Positions 6,414 through 15,800 are shown, numbered from the stretch's first letter. The stretch: DNA of 64,000 nt from Metabacillus sp. B2-18 (GCF_021117275.1 NZ_CP088245.1:1029501-1093500); one strand, 5' to 3'. A program made the numbers and translations. Notes: generated by a model not told the origin, from the letters alone.

Positions 6414-7853
6414 TTAGGCTTGTCTTTGTTCTACTATCCATTGTTGTGCTAATCCAATGAGCTTTGTCCAACGTGCTGGCATTGTTGGAAGCCCCTTGAG
6501 TTCTGGATTCACTACGGGCACTTTTCCTTCTAAGGCGGCATGCGGACGCAAAAAGTTAAAGTAGGCCGTAAATAAGGTGACGTATGAAATGGAACCATGT
6601 TCAGAGCCGAATCCATGAGTGGAGCGATAATTGCCCTTAAAGGTGCGGTTAAGTCTCTCAATTATTTGTTTCATTGGTCTATATTCGGTTGAAACAGGGT
6701 CCTCATTGGTTAATCCAATGACCTGCTTCACATCGAATAAAATCTCATGTTGAGCGAAGAAATGTTGGGCTAAAAGATAGATTGGATTCCCGTCTACCAC
6801 AAAGGTCAGATTTTCTGGAATCTCTTTCATCTTGATTAAGACCTCATCAATTGCTCGAATGGCTGTTGCTGTGTCTCGATTAGGCGACACCGGATACGAA
6901 AGAATAATCTTTTTCACGGCGTCAAAAAAGAAAAATAAATAATGCCATCGACCGTTTACTCTGATATACGTTTCATCACCGCAGAATTGGTCTGAAAGTT
7001 CATAGGGATAGTGATCCACATAAGGTTTAAGTAATAAAGCTACGCTATTTTCGTAGTTCAATACAGTCTGATGTGAAATCATCACTCCGTGTACGTCCTG
7101 CATAATCGCAGCTGTTTTACGGGCCGAAAGGCCATAGTTTACATGATAGGTTAGGATCAATCCTAATGTATGTGGGGATGCATAAATCTTTGATAAGTCC
7201 ACGGCCGGCAGTTCTGGTGATTCCTTAGATAACGGCTGGAAATCGATATAAAACTGACGGAAAATGTATCTCAATTTAAATGCTTGAGGGTCCTTTTTGA
7301 ACCTTTTCTTTTCTTTTGAAGTCATCCCATTGAGCTTCTTTTGATAATAAGAACAGTCATTGTTCTTGCACTTAAACACGTGAAAATCTTTTCTTTCTTT
7401 TATTTTCTCGAGAGTCTTGGAACAATGAGGACACTTCAGGATGGCCTCCTTAGAGTAACGGTTCTTTTCACTGAAAAGTTCTGTACACACCTTGCATTGA
7501 TACTGACCTTTATCTCCATTGTTGGCATAAAGATAATCCGATGGAGCACCACACTTTGGACAGTTCATGGCTTTAGGTACGGAAACTTTTGCATTCTTAC
7601 GCCTTTGAACAGGTTTGAGAGCTTTCCCGTTCTTCTCTAGATATTCACTAAGAAGAACTCGATAATCAAGCTGTTCTAGAACTTCAATGACCGGAAGGTC
7701 ATCCACTTGAAGTTTTCGATAAGGTTTATTTACGGGCTGTTCAGTAGGTTTATCGAACATGCTTTTACCAATCAATAAAGTAAGCAATGTTCGAATGAGT
7801 TGTTCTTGATAGTTTATAAAAGTTAATAAATAGGTTATAATTTGAGGGTACAA
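6414..7853 (-). CDS. DDE transposase of the 1837-bp IS, copy 1
   Basis: The frame encodes 479 residues. Two zinc-ribbon-like cysteine pairs occur in the N-terminal third (CPKCGAPSDYLY with CKVCTELF, and CPHCSKTLEK with CKNNDC). A helix-turn-helix-like segment follows (YGLSARKTAAIMQDVHGVMI), then an RNase H-fold DDE core: CGDETYIRVNGRWHYLFFF for the first Asp, FVVDGNPIYLL for the second, and IIERLNRTFKGNYRS for the Glu. The frame begins at a TTG; an ATG about 31 residues in (MFDKPTEQPV) is an alternative start. It is identical in sequence to the copy at 45858-47297, which implies recent transposition. Confidence 0.85.
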   Translation of the reverse strand: MYPQIITYLLTFINYQEQLIRTLLTLLIGKSMFDKPTEQPVNKPYRKLQVDDLPVIEVLEQLDYRVLLSEYLEKNGKALKPVQRRKNAKVSVPKAMNCPKCGAPSDYLYANNGDKGQYQCKVCTELFSEKNRYSKEAILKCPHCSKTLEKIKERKDFHVFKCKNNDCSYYQKKLNGMTSKEKKRFKKDPQAFKLRYIFRQFYIDFQPLSKESPELPAVDLSKIYASPHTLGLILTYHVNYGLSARKTAAIMQDVHGVMISHQTVLNYENSVALLLKPYVDHYPYELSDQFCGDETYIRVNGRWHYLFFFFDAVKKIILSYPVSPNRDTATAIRAIDEVLIKMKEIPENLTFVVDGNPIYLLAQHFFAQHEILFDVKQVIGLTNEDPVSTEYRPMKQIIERLNRTFKGNYRSTHGFGSEHGSISYVTLFTAYFNFLRPHAALEGKVPVVNPELKGLPTMPARWTKLIGLAQQWIVEQRQA

Positions 7854-8017
7854 ATTGTCACTTCCATTCTTGGTTGTTGGGTGTGTGGTAACCTCAATTA
7901 TCCAAAGAATTTAGGGGGTGGCAATTTTTTTGCCTATAAAGCCCTCTATGGAGATATTTTATAACCTATTTCTTATAGAAGTTTTGACAATACGCTATTT
8001 GTTAGGGGGATAATTAT

Positions 8018-8446
8018 ATGAAACTTATTAATTTGGATTTGCCGAATTTTGCAAAGAAAGAAATTGAGAAATTACAAGAAGTGATCGCTCCATTTGCAAA
8101 AAAAGCATCTCGGTATATTTTTTGGTCCTTCCCTTTAATTGTTTTATCTATCATTAATATAGTTACTATGTTATTTGGAGCTGGTTTTAACGAATCAATA
8201 ACACCTTCTTTAGTAGTGTATGCGATAATGGGAGCGCTAGGCATGGCTCTTTCAAAAGAAGCAAAACTTCAACAGGCAGAGATACAGAAAGTAAGTATGG
8301 ACTATATAGTTGAACGAATAAAGAAAAGTGAGGTTGTATCGGACCGTGTTAAAGAGAAATATATCTCTTTAGTAAAAGAAAGACCGTTACAGACTTTGAA
8401 CCATTTTGTGAATTTTTTAGAAGTAGAGAATAGAGTAATGAATTGA
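8018..8446 (+). CDS. Small membrane protein, DUF5392/YwnF-like
   Basis: This 142-residue protein has an N-terminal helical segment (LPNFAKKEIEKLQEVIAPFA) and two hydrophobic segments at about residues 33-54 and 66-78. Its C-terminal half is charged and probably cytoplasmic (YIVERIKKSEVVSDRVKEKY). It resembles the Bacillus YwnF family (DUF5392), whose function is unknown; the match is from memory. The ATG at 8018 follows TTAGGGGGATAATT. The 1837-bp IS ends only 23 bp upstream of the start, leaving the ribosome site intact but removing whatever promoter lay before it. Confidence 0.65.
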   Translation: MKLINLDLPNFAKKEIEKLQEVIAPFAKKASRYIFWSFPLIVLSIINIVTMLFGAGFNESITPSLVVYAIMGALGMALSKEAKLQQAEIQKVSMDYIVERIKKSEVVSDRVKEKYISLVKERPLQTLNHFVNFLEVENRVMN

Positions 8447-8450
8447 AAGT

Positions 8451-8493
8451 AGAGTGTTTTAAAGGTTGAGATAGCCTTTAAGCACTCTTTTTT
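8451..8493 (+). terminator. Terminator after the DUF5392-like gene
   Basis: A long imperfect stem (AGAGTGTTTTAAAGG against CCTTTAAGCACTCT) is followed by a T run. Confidence 0.8.
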
Positions 8494-8631
8494 ATTAAGC
8501 CTGGTTAAAGTTATGTACCCCAATAACACTTTCTAATGATGAGTTGACAACCATTTTCCCCCCCTTCATAATAGAAAAAATATAATTCGCTTTGAATTTA
8601 TTAATTTAAATCTTAAGATGAGGGTTTTATT

Positions 8632-11274
8632 ATGCGACTGTTTACTATCTTTTCATACTTAATCTTATTTTTTTATCTTCTCGTTGTTTATTCTCTTATC
8701 TTTTTAGATAAAGAAGTCATCTTTAATCTATTGCAAGAATTCCATATCCAACTCTGGTTAAGTCAAATAGTTTTTGTTGTTTTGTGCCTATCGCCCTTAT
8801 ACTTCATTTTAGATTATGTAAGAAAACAACAAAAAAGATATTCTACTTCTCAAATGGAAACCGAAAAGTATCAAGTAACTCTTGAAAATTCTTCAATAGC
8901 CGCCTTTATATATAAAGATGATGCTTTCCTCTATGTCAGTCCTGCTTTTGCTCAATTATTTGGATATACTCGTGAAGAAATATATGAGACTCCTTTAAGT
9001 GCTAATCATTTATTGGCCGAGGAATATCAAGACATTTTGGCTAAACATATTGAAGGACTGCTAAATTCGAATACTATTCGTAGTAATTTTCAAGCTAAAG
9101 GCAAAAGAAAAGATAACACAGAACTCGATCTAGATATATACCCTTCTAGACAAATCTTTTATGGTCAGGAAGTAATGGTAGGAAGTGTGGTTAACTTCAC
9201 AGAAAAACGACACATTCTAAATGAGTTAGAAAAGCGGGAAAAAGTTTTATCACAGGCTCAAAAGATTGCTGGAATACTATATTGGGAATATGACAATGTA
9301 AACAATATTCTAAGTTGGAGTGAGCAAATTTATGCTCTTTTTGGGTTATCGTTAGACCAACAGCCAACGTTTGAATTTTTATTATCAAAGGTACATCCTG
9401 ATGATCGGGAAACATTAAGTAACAGTAGGGAAAAGGAAATAACAGGAGAATCCATTCTTAATATCTATCGTATTCTATTAGAAGATGGAACAGAAAGGAC
9501 ATTACATTCAATCTCACAAAGCATTTTTAATGAAGATGGACAACCTATACAAACCATAGGAACTATGCAGGACATTACAGACCGTCTTGTAGAAGAAAAA
9601 AAACTGGAACTATCAGAGAATCGCTATAAATCGTTGTTTGATAATAACTTAGATAGTGTGTTCTCACTAGATCTTAAAGGAAGTATTCTTTCGGTTAACG
9701 AAATGGCGATCAAAACGTTTGGCTATTCAAAGGAAGAATTTATCCATCAAAATCCACGTGATTTCATTATCACTGAGTTCAAAGAAGAGGTATCTGAGCT
9801 GTTTAAAAACGTACTTTCTGGTGAAGCAAGAAGAATATCTATCCAAGGGCTTCATAAAGACAGCTCAAGGGTTGATCTAGATGTAACGGTGATGCCTATT
9901 ATTGTAAAATCACAAGTAACAGGGGTGTTCTGTCTTGCAAAAGACGTTACGAAAGAAAGAGAACATGTAAAAACGATCGAGAAATTGGCTTATCATGACC
10001 ATTTAACAGGTTTACCGAATCGAAGAAATTTAATGATTCTGACGGATAACTATATACAAAAAGCTAAAAAACAAGACTTTATGATCGGGGTTTTATACAT
10101 TGACTTAGACCGATTAAAATTCGTAAATGATTATTTGGGACATGAATATGGAGATGAAATGATCATTGAAGCAAGTAATAGGATACTAGGATGTATTCAA
10201 AATACAGATACTCTTGCACGAGTTGGAGGGGACGAATTTATCTTAATTCTTCCAGAAATAAGTGGTGTTGATCAGACGATTGAGGTCGCAGAGAAAATAT
10301 TAGAGGCATTTAATCAAGGGTTTTATCTCAAAAATAAATTATTTAAAACAACTGCTAGTATAGGAATTAGCATCTATCCTTTGAATGGAGAAGATATCAC
10401 TCAATTATTCAGTAAAGCGGATAAGGCCATGTATTTTGTTAAAACACATGGTAAAAACTCTTATAAATTTTTTGAAAATACCCTGGAGGAGAAAGAAGAA
10501 AGGAAATTTTTAATTGAAAATGCCTTAGAGACTTCTTTAAATGACGGAGATTTTTTTCTTATGTATCAACCTAGATTAGATGTGGAAACAGGTGAGATTT
10601 CTACCTTTGAATCACTGCTTAGATGGAAACATCCTGAATTGGGAATGGTCAGTCCGGGAGAATTTATCCCTGTGGCCGAAGAAACAGGAGACATTGTTAT
10701 AATTGGTGAATGGGTGTTAAAAGAGTCTGTAAAAACTCTTAAGGAACTCCAAGCAAAAATAAACACGGATGTTCGAGTATCAGTTAATGTGTCTGTTAGA
10801 CAGCTCTATCAATCAAATTTGGATCACTTGATAAATACCCTATTACGCGAGTATAATCTTTCTCCTCATTTACTGGAACTAGAAGTAACGGAAAGTACCT
10901 TAATTAATGACGATCCTGCCATACTAGATACTTTGAAAAATATTAGAGAGTTAGGTGTTCATTTGGCCATTGACGACTTTGGAACAGGAAATTCATCTAT
11001 TACCTATCTAAAACGCTTGGAAGTGGATATTATTAAAATTGATCGTTCCTTTGTATCGGGCGTACCTCATGCAAAAGAAAATGCTGCTATTACCTCAGCT
11101 ATGATTGATATGGCACACGACCTCAATATTAAAGTAGCCTGTGAGGGAGTTGAAACAGAAGAAGAACTTCAATACATTAAGGATAAAGGCTCAGATGAAA
11201 TTCAAGGTTACTATATTTCTTATCCACTGATTAAAAAAGACCTCTTTACATTTTTACAAAGAGGTTGTAATTAA
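8632..11274 (+). CDS. Membrane PAS-PAS-PAS-GGDEF-EAL cyclic-di-GMP signalling protein
   Basis: The 880-residue protein begins with two transmembrane helices (about 5-27 and 42-62). Three PAS sensor domains follow (about 80-195, 205-320 and 325-445). A GGDEF diguanylate cyclase domain has an intact GGDEF at residues 532-536. The C-terminal EAL domain carries ESLLRW at about 660-665 in place of EALLRW/ExLLRW, plus DDFGTG at 781-786 and KIDRSFV, consistent with phosphodiesterase chemistry. No RxxD inhibitory site is obvious before GGDEF. Both halves may be active, so the net effect on c-di-GMP cannot be predicted. The gene stands alone, with an ATG after AAGATGAGGGTTTT. Its signal input is unknown. 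Confidence 0.9.
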   Translation: MRLFTIFSYLILFFYLLVVYSLIFLDKEVIFNLLQEFHIQLWLSQIVFVVLCLSPLYFILDYVRKQQKRYSTSQMETEKYQVTLENSSIAAFIYKDDAFLYVSPAFAQLFGYTREEIYETPLSANHLLAEEYQDILAKHIEGLLNSNTIRSNFQAKGKRKDNTELDLDIYPSRQIFYGQEVMVGSVVNFTEKRHILNELEKREKVLSQAQKIAGILYWEYDNVNNILSWSEQIYALFGLSLDQQPTFEFLLSKVHPDDRETLSNSREKEITGESILNIYRILLEDGTERTLHSISQSIFNEDGQPIQTIGTMQDITDRLVEEKKLELSENRYKSLFDNNLDSVFSLDLKGSILSVNEMAIKTFGYSKEEFIHQNPRDFIITEFKEEVSELFKNVLSGEARRISIQGLHKDSSRVDLDVTVMPIIVKSQVTGVFCLAKDVTKEREHVKTIEKLAYHDHLTGLPNRRNLMILTDNYIQKAKKQDFMIGVLYIDLDRLKFVNDYLGHEYGDEMIIEASNRILGCIQNTDTLARVGGDEFILILPEISGVDQTIEVAEKILEAFNQGFYLKNKLFKTTASIGISIYPLNGEDITQLFSKADKAMYFVKTHGKNSYKFFENTLEEKEERKFLIENALETSLNDGDFFLMYQPRLDVETGEISTFESLLRWKHPELGMVSPGEFIPVAEETGDIVIIGEWVLKESVKTLKELQAKINTDVRVSVNVSVRQLYQSNLDHLINTLLREYNLSPHLLELEVTESTLINDDPAILDTLKNIRELGVHLAIDDFGTGNSSITYLKRLEVDIIKIDRSFVSGVPHAKENAAITSAMIDMAHDLNIKVACEGVETEEELQYIKDKGSDEIQGYYISYPLIKKDLFTFLQRGCN

Positions 11275-11442
11275 ACTACAAGGAGTTGTCGATGAGGTAG
11301 CTCCTTCACTGAGGCCATTTGTTAAGCATCCTTTTTTATAAGGACTTTTTAAATGCAAGATTCTAGTGAATTTTATATACTGAAAAAAAGTAACGATAAT
11401 TGAAATCTTATAATTTGGATTTCTTTTTCAGGAGGAAACATT

Positions 11443-12201
11443 TTGCTTATAACGGAAAGGCATCGCCTAATATTAGATCTTTTAAAAGAAAAAGAGAATG
11501 TTAAAATCCAAGAGCTTGTTGAGCTTACTTCTACTTCAGAATCTACCTTAAGACGTGACTTAGATCAATTAGAAAAAATGAACTATTTAAAGCGAGTGCA
11601 TGGTGGTGCTTCGTTGTTACAGCGTAAGAGAGACGAACCTAGTGTTATAGAAAGAACAACTCAAAATCTAAAAGAAAAAGAAACTATAGCCAATTATGCC
11701 GCGGGTCTGATTACAAATGGAGAGTGCATATACCTTGATGCTGGAACAACCACCTATCAAATGATAAGGCATTTACAGGAGAAGGATGTTGTTGTTGTAA
11801 CTAACGGGACAGACCATTTAAACACATTGTTAGAAGCGAATATTTGTACATATTTTATCGGTGGCTTTGTAAAAAAGGTGACAAAAGCAACAATAGGACG
11901 CGATGCCTATGAAAGTATTAAAAATTATCGTTTTGATAAATGTTTTATGGGCGCAAATGCCATTCATCATGAACTGGGGCTAACAACACCAGATCCAGAA
12001 GAAGCACAAATAAAAGAAAGAGCCATTTCCTTATCAAGAGAAACTTACATTTTAGCAGATCATACCAAAATTGGAGAAGTCTCCTTTTCCAATTTTGCAG
12101 ACCTTAATCAAGTGAAAATTATTACAAATAAAGTCGATTATGTAGATTTAGAAAAATATAAAAAATTAACAGATATTATTGAAGTTAAAGAAACACAATG
12201 A
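11443..12201 (+). CDS. DeoR-family sugar-operon regulator, FruR-like
   Basis: The 252-residue protein has an N-terminal DeoR helix-turn-helix (VKIQELVELTSTSESTLRRD) and the RVHGGA junction motif. The C-terminal DeoR sensor domain begins at about residue 75 and includes YLDAGTTT, VVTNG and ADHTKIG. It resembles Bacillus FruR, which senses fructose-1-phosphate and represses fruRKA. The TTG start is preceded by AGGAGG 8 nt upstream. In fru operons, fruK follows directly. Here the stop codon overlaps an ATG (ATGA) of a frame that ends after 17 codons at the border of an IS1182 element, and no fruK or fruA is visible. The regulator is therefore probably cut off from its operon. Confidence 0.82.
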   Translation: MLITERHRLILDLLKEKENVKIQELVELTSTSESTLRRDLDQLEKMNYLKRVHGGASLLQRKRDEPSVIERTTQNLKEKETIANYAAGLITNGECIYLDAGTTTYQMIRHLQEKDVVVVTNGTDHLNTLLEANICTYFIGGFVKKVTKATIGRDAYESIKNYRFDKCFMGANAIHHELGLTTPDPEEAQIKERAISLSRETYILADHTKIGEVSFSNFADLNQVKIITNKVDYVDLEKYKKLTDIIEVKETQ

Positions 12202-12251
12202 ATTTTTTAAAAAATATACTTGGTTGGTTTAAGAAACTCGCTCATGTTTGA
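12198..12251 (+). pseudogene. Truncated translationally coupled frame at the IS1182 border
   Basis: An ATG overlaps the stop of the DeoR gene (ATGA). The frame encodes MNFLKNILGWFKKLAHV and ends with TGA exactly at the edge of the IS. It may be the 5' stub of a gene cut by the insertion, or a chance short amphipathic peptide. It does not look like the start of FruK. Confidence 0.3.
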
Positions 12252-12274
12252 GAGGCCACTGAAAAAGTCCAAGT

Positions 12275-12317
12275 AAAAGGTAGAAAGATTCACTTAGGTG
12301 AACTTTTCTACCTTTTT
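12275..12317 (+). terminator. Hairpin inside the left end of the IS1182 element
   Basis: AAAAGGTAGAAA pairs with TTTTCTACCTTTT and is followed by Ts. It lies before the transposase gene and would stop outside transcription from entering the element, limiting transposase expression. Confidence 0.65.
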
Positions 12318-12359
12318 TACTTTATAATTAAAATTATAAATATAAGTGGGTGGTTTCCA

Positions 12360-13811
12360 ATGATACAAAAACAACAAACAATGATGTTTAGTCCATATGT
12401 GGCTCTATATGATATCGTCGTTCCTCAGGATAATATGTTACGAAGAATTAAGGATCTAATTGACTTTTCTTTTATTTACGAAGAATTAAAGGATAAATAT
12501 TGTCTAGATAATGGGCGGAATGCGATAGATCCTATTCGCATGTTTAAATATTTGTTTTTGAAAACCATTCATGATGTTTCAGATGTTGATATTATCGAGC
12601 GTTCAAAATATGATATGTCCTTCAAATATTTTTTGGATATGGCTCCGGAGGAAGCCGTTATTGATTCAAGTTCTTTGACAAAGTTTCGTAAGCTTAGGTT
12701 AAAAGACATGAACTTATTAGACATGCTTATCAATAAGACAGTGGAGATTGCCATTGAGAAAGAGATTATTAAAAGCAAGTCCATTATTGTAGATGCCACC
12801 CATACAAAGGCGAGATATAATCAAATGACTCCAAAAGAAATACTAATGGAGCGCTCCAAAAACCTCAGAAAAGCAATTTATAAAATTAACGAGAGTATGA
12901 AGAAGAAATTCCCCGTAAAGCCAAACAATGATCTACTTGAAGATGAGATTACTTATTCCCAAGAGCTCATTGAAGTGATTGAAAAGGAAGAAAGCCTTTT
13001 AGAGTATCCAAAAGTCAAGGAACATCTTAATCTCCTGAAAGAAGCCGTTGCAGATGATATCGAACAGCTACAGTCCATGAATGATCTAGATGCCAAAGTC
13101 GGACACAAAGCAGCTGACTCATCATTCTTTGGCTATAAAACTCATCTGGCGATGAGTGAAGAGCGAATTATTACAGCCGCAACGATTACAACCGGAGAAA
13201 AAAATGATGGAAAAGAGCTACAGACACTTGTTGAGAAAAGTATAGATGCAGGAATGGAAATTGAAACGGTTATTGGGGATACTGCGTATTCTGAGAAAGA
13301 CAACATTCAATATAGTAAGGAAAATGGAATTAAACTGGTCTCAAAATTAAATCCTTCCATAACTCAGGGTACCCGAAAAAAAGAGGATGAATTTGAATTC
13401 AATAAGGATGCGGGCATGTATGTCTGCAAGGCAGGGCATATGGCTGTACGGAAAGCTAGGCAAGGTAAAAAAGGAGTAGGCAAAAACCAAGTTGATACCT
13501 ACTATTTTAATGTTGAAAAATGCAAGAGATGTCCTTTCAGAGAAGGGTGCTACAAAGAGGGAGCCAAAAGTAAAACATATTCTGTTTCCCTTAAGTCTGA
13601 TCAACATTCATCCCAAGCACAATTCCAGAAAAGTGTATATTTTAAGGAAAAGTCTAAAGAGCGTTATAAAATTGAAGCGAAAAATAGTGAATTAAAACAC
13701 AGACACGGGTATAATGTGGCAAAATCCTCGGGTCTAATTAGCATGGAGTTGCAAGGCGCCATGGCTATATTTACGGTAAACATTAAAAGAATTCTAAAGC
13801 TACTAGGGTAA
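12360..13811 (+). CDS. IS1182-family transposase
   Basis: The frame encodes 483 residues with a DUF772-type N-terminus (FSPYVALYDIVVPQDNMLRR, later DPIRMFKYLFLKTIHDVSD). The DDE_Tnp_1 catalytic core includes VDATHTKAR for the first Asp, VIGDTAYSEKDN for the second and the region ending in KIEAKNSELKHRHGYNVA for the Glu. Cysteines near 390-410 (CKRCPFREGC) are typical of IS1182 transposases. The frame is intact and begins with an ATG after GTGGGTGGTTTCCA. It lies between the two terminator hairpins of its element. Confidence 0.92.
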   Translation: MIQKQQTMMFSPYVALYDIVVPQDNMLRRIKDLIDFSFIYEELKDKYCLDNGRNAIDPIRMFKYLFLKTIHDVSDVDIIERSKYDMSFKYFLDMAPEEAVIDSSSLTKFRKLRLKDMNLLDMLINKTVEIAIEKEIIKSKSIIVDATHTKARYNQMTPKEILMERSKNLRKAIYKINESMKKKFPVKPNNDLLEDEITYSQELIEVIEKEESLLEYPKVKEHLNLLKEAVADDIEQLQSMNDLDAKVGHKAADSSFFGYKTHLAMSEERIITAATITTGEKNDGKELQTLVEKSIDAGMEIETVIGDTAYSEKDNIQYSKENGIKLVSKLNPSITQGTRKKEDEFEFNKDAGMYVCKAGHMAVRKARQGKKGVGKNQVDTYYFNVEKCKRCPFREGCYKEGAKSKTYSVSLKSDQHSSQAQFQKSVYFKEKSKERYKIEAKNSELKHRHGYNVAKSSGLISMELQGAMAIFTVNIKRILKLLG

Positions 13812-13841
13812 AATTAGAGAAAATATGTGGCTAATGCAAAG

Positions 13842-13891
13842 AAAGAGCCGACTTTTTTTCCTTTTTTAGGAATTAAAGTCGGCTCTTTTTA
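13842..13891 (+). terminator. Terminator of the IS1182 transposase
   Basis: AAAGAGCCGACTTT pairs with AAAGTCGGCTCTTT, followed by Ts, 31 bp after the transposase stop codon. Confidence 0.8.
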
Positions 13892-14189
13892 AACTCACAT
13901 GAATAATCTTTAAAATCGTCAGATTTTCAGTGGCCTCCATTTCATGGGTGGCTTTTTTCGTATAGTTGATAGCATTGTAATTGCTTGTGGGTTGCCCTGT
14001 TTTCTAAAGAAAATAGTATGCTTTCGAATCAACATTTCATACCAAAACCTGAATATAATAAAAAGGATCTCTTTTAGGCGTACAAAAATAATATGATATT
14101 AGACTCAGTACAAACATGCGGACATTTAGATAAAATAAAGATTAATAGACTAATTTTTTACAATAAGAAAATAAAGGGGGCTATGTTCA

Positions 14190-15023
14190 ATGAAAAGCAT
14201 TGAACATATAAGAGAAGAAATTCAACAATTTTCAAAGGCAAATGAATACCTTTCCTATCGTGAAGTCGAAGAATTACAACATATTTTACATGAAGATGAA
14301 ATGATAATGAATGTTACAACCGGCGAGATTGAGGGATATAAGGGTCTATTTTTTGCAACAGACTATAGAGTGTTGTTTGTTTATTATAATGAAATTAACC
14401 AATCAAAAGTATTGGAGGTCGCATATGAAAAGCTGGACTATTTTCATGTAAAACAGGTTAGTTATTATGTGGCAATGGAATTGTTTTTTTCTGGATCAAA
14501 AATTGAAATCACTGATTTACCACCCGATGATGCAGATTCATTTAAAGAGATTTTAGATGGTATTATTGGCTTTAATAAAACGTTAGAAAATAATCGTAGG
14601 GCCCCGAAAAAGAAGTTTGGTTTTATTCGTTTATTACTTTTTATTGGTATTGCTGTTTTAACAGGTTATCTAGTTGGACCACAGTTTCAGGTAGTTGAGG
14701 TATATGATGAAGTGATAACAAATGCTCTGTCTAAAGAAGAAGGAGAAAAAACCTATCAAATCGATTTATCCAATCTAGAGCTTGAGCAGAATGAATATGA
14801 AACGACAGTTAAAGGGGAAATAATAAATAATTCGGATAAGGAATACCGTTACATAAGTATTGATGTACAATTTTATGATAAAAAGGGATCAATCGTGGAC
14901 AGTCAAATTGAATATATTTATGACTTAAAGCCCGGTGGATCATGGAATTTAGAAACATACTCGATCAGTGAGTATGCAGACAGCTATAAAGTTGTCGGTG
15001 TTTATGCAGAAGCAGCAGAGTAA
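14190..15023 (+). CDS. Membrane-anchored PH-like/FxLYD-like protein, unknown function
   Basis: This 277-residue protein has three parts. Residues 1-125 resemble a bacterial PH (bPH/YokE-type) domain, with LHEDEMIMNVTTGEIEGYKG then LFFATDYRVLFVY. One transmembrane helix lies at about 144-163 (FIRLLLFIGIAVLTGYLVG). The outer part, from about 190, is a beta-rich FxLYD-type domain (VKGEIINNSDKEYRYISIDV and VDSQIEYIYDLKPGGSW). The ATG follows AAAGGGGGCTATGTTCA. It stands alone about 250 bp after the IS1182 element. Proteins of this layout are common in Bacillaceae, but I know no assigned role. Confidence 0.65.
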   Translation: MKSIEHIREEIQQFSKANEYLSYREVEELQHILHEDEMIMNVTTGEIEGYKGLFFATDYRVLFVYYNEINQSKVLEVAYEKLDYFHVKQVSYYVAMELFFSGSKIEITDLPPDDADSFKEILDGIIGFNKTLENNRRAPKKKFGFIRLLLFIGIAVLTGYLVGPQFQVVEVYDEVITNALSKEEGEKTYQIDLSNLELEQNEYETTVKGEIINNSDKEYRYISIDVQFYDKKGSIVDSQIEYIYDLKPGGSWNLETYSISEYADSYKVVGVYAEAAE

Positions 15024-15290
15024 GTAATTTGTGACATTCGTGGATGAAAAATAGCTCTGAGTACTAAATAATGAGCTATTAGCAGTAAAAATCTCAGTCC
15101 AGCAAATTAAATCATTTGAACGAGTAGCAGCTTAGGCAGTAGTTACAGGTAATTAAGATACTGCTTTACTGGCCATGACAGTATATCCCCTTGTTCCATC
15201 TGATAAAGTGGGGAAACTAATCTTGGATGAGATGCATGAAGCGCATAAGGGGCACTTATCACAGTTTTTTCAAATAACAGTTGTATAAGA
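15024..15290 (+). other. Intergenic region with a possible degraded gene fragment
   Basis: Between the stop of the PH/FxLYD protein and the next terminator there is no good gene. A 37-codon frame at 15175-15288 (ATG to TAA) lacks a ribosome site. Codon-like sequence continues upstream of it but is broken by stops, so this may be the remnant of a decayed gene. I could not identify it. Confidence 0.25.
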
Positions 15291-15322
15291 AAAGGCCTAT
15301 GCCGAGTAGCATAGGCCCTTTA
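15291..15322. terminator. Bidirectional hairpin terminator
   Basis: AAAGGCCTATGC and GCATAGGCCCTTT form a strong stem with A and T flanks on the two sides. It can serve the plus-strand region and the minus-strand small gene at 15352. Confidence 0.7.
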
Positions 15323-15351
15323 AATATCCCTATAGTAGATTGTCATTTATC

Positions 15352-15507
15352 CTAAAACATGCGATGTGCCTTTGCATTTCCTCTTGCTCTAATGGTATTT
15401 TGTGTTACTTGAGTTTCACCATTTACTTGAGAATTTAAATGCTTACGACTTGTCCATCTATGGTGAAATAACTGAGATTGTTGATCTAATTGATCTTTGT
15501 AGCTCAT
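15352..15507 (-). CDS. Small protein of 51 residues, YpzG-like
   Basis: The peptide begins MSYKDQLDQQSQLFHHRW and ends in AKAHRMF. It is hydrophilic and rich in Gln, Asn and His. The pattern resembles the YpzG family of small Bacillaceae proteins, whose function is unknown; this match is from memory. The start was set at the ATG at 15505-15507 because it lies 6 nt after GAGGTGAT. An upstream in-frame start lacks a ribosome site. A bidirectional terminator follows. Confidence 0.6.
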   Translation of the reverse strand: MSYKDQLDQQSQLFHHRWTSRKHLNSQVNGETQVTQNTIRARGNAKAHRMF

Positions 15508-15705
15508 TATTTTATCACCTCGTGTTAGGATAATGATATTCAAGGGAATATCACTATTTATCCTTTGCGATAAGGATAGAAATTATGTATGGGTTTTAGG
15601 TTTATTACCTTTAAAACGAAATGCTGAGTAAAGCAAGAAATAAAGTTTATAATATAAATAATCGAACCTACATAATGGTATTGCGAAATGTGTAGAATTT
15701 TGCAG

Positions 15706-15800
15706 AATCGCGGATGAAATGAAATAATCGCAGATAAAACTCTAAAATCGCGGATAAAGTGTTCAGAATCGCAGATAAACCCTTCAAAATCGCAGATAAA
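15706..15800. repeat. Five short repeats AATCGC(A/G)GATAAA with 20-21 bp spacing
   Basis: Copies start at 15706, 15726, 15746, 15767 and 15788, varying only slightly (the first reads GATGAAA). The spacing is close to two helical turns. The rest of 15544-16000 holds no gene; open frames across it on the minus strand are simply the repeat being translated. Its role is unknown. Confidence 0.7.

Larger units (their letters stand above)
6158..7994 (-). mobile_element. 1837-bp insertion sequence, copy 1 (DDE transposase, 8-bp target duplication)
   Basis: The borders are set by an 8-bp target duplication CTATTTGT at 6150-6157 and 7995-8002, and by 13-bp ends GGTAGTGTCAAAA and, on the other strand, CGTATTGTCAAAA. 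A second copy of the same length lies at 45717-47553 in the opposite orientation, and its 479-residue transposase is identical. The element has a long non-coding end of 256 bp on the transposase 3' side (6158-6413) and 141 bp on the 5' side. An 8-bp duplication and the transposase core resemble IS6-type elements, but the zinc-finger N-terminus and size differ. Family assignment is left open. Confidence 0.9.
12252..13937 (+). mobile_element. IS1182-family insertion sequence (about 1.69 kb)
   Basis: The ends share the inverted repeat GAGGCCACTGAAAA (left at 12252, right copy ending at 13937). They surround one transposase gene. Strong hairpin terminators lie inside both ends, one between the left end and the transposase and one after it. 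I could not see a clear target duplication, so the borders are accurate only to a few bases. Confidence 0.8.
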
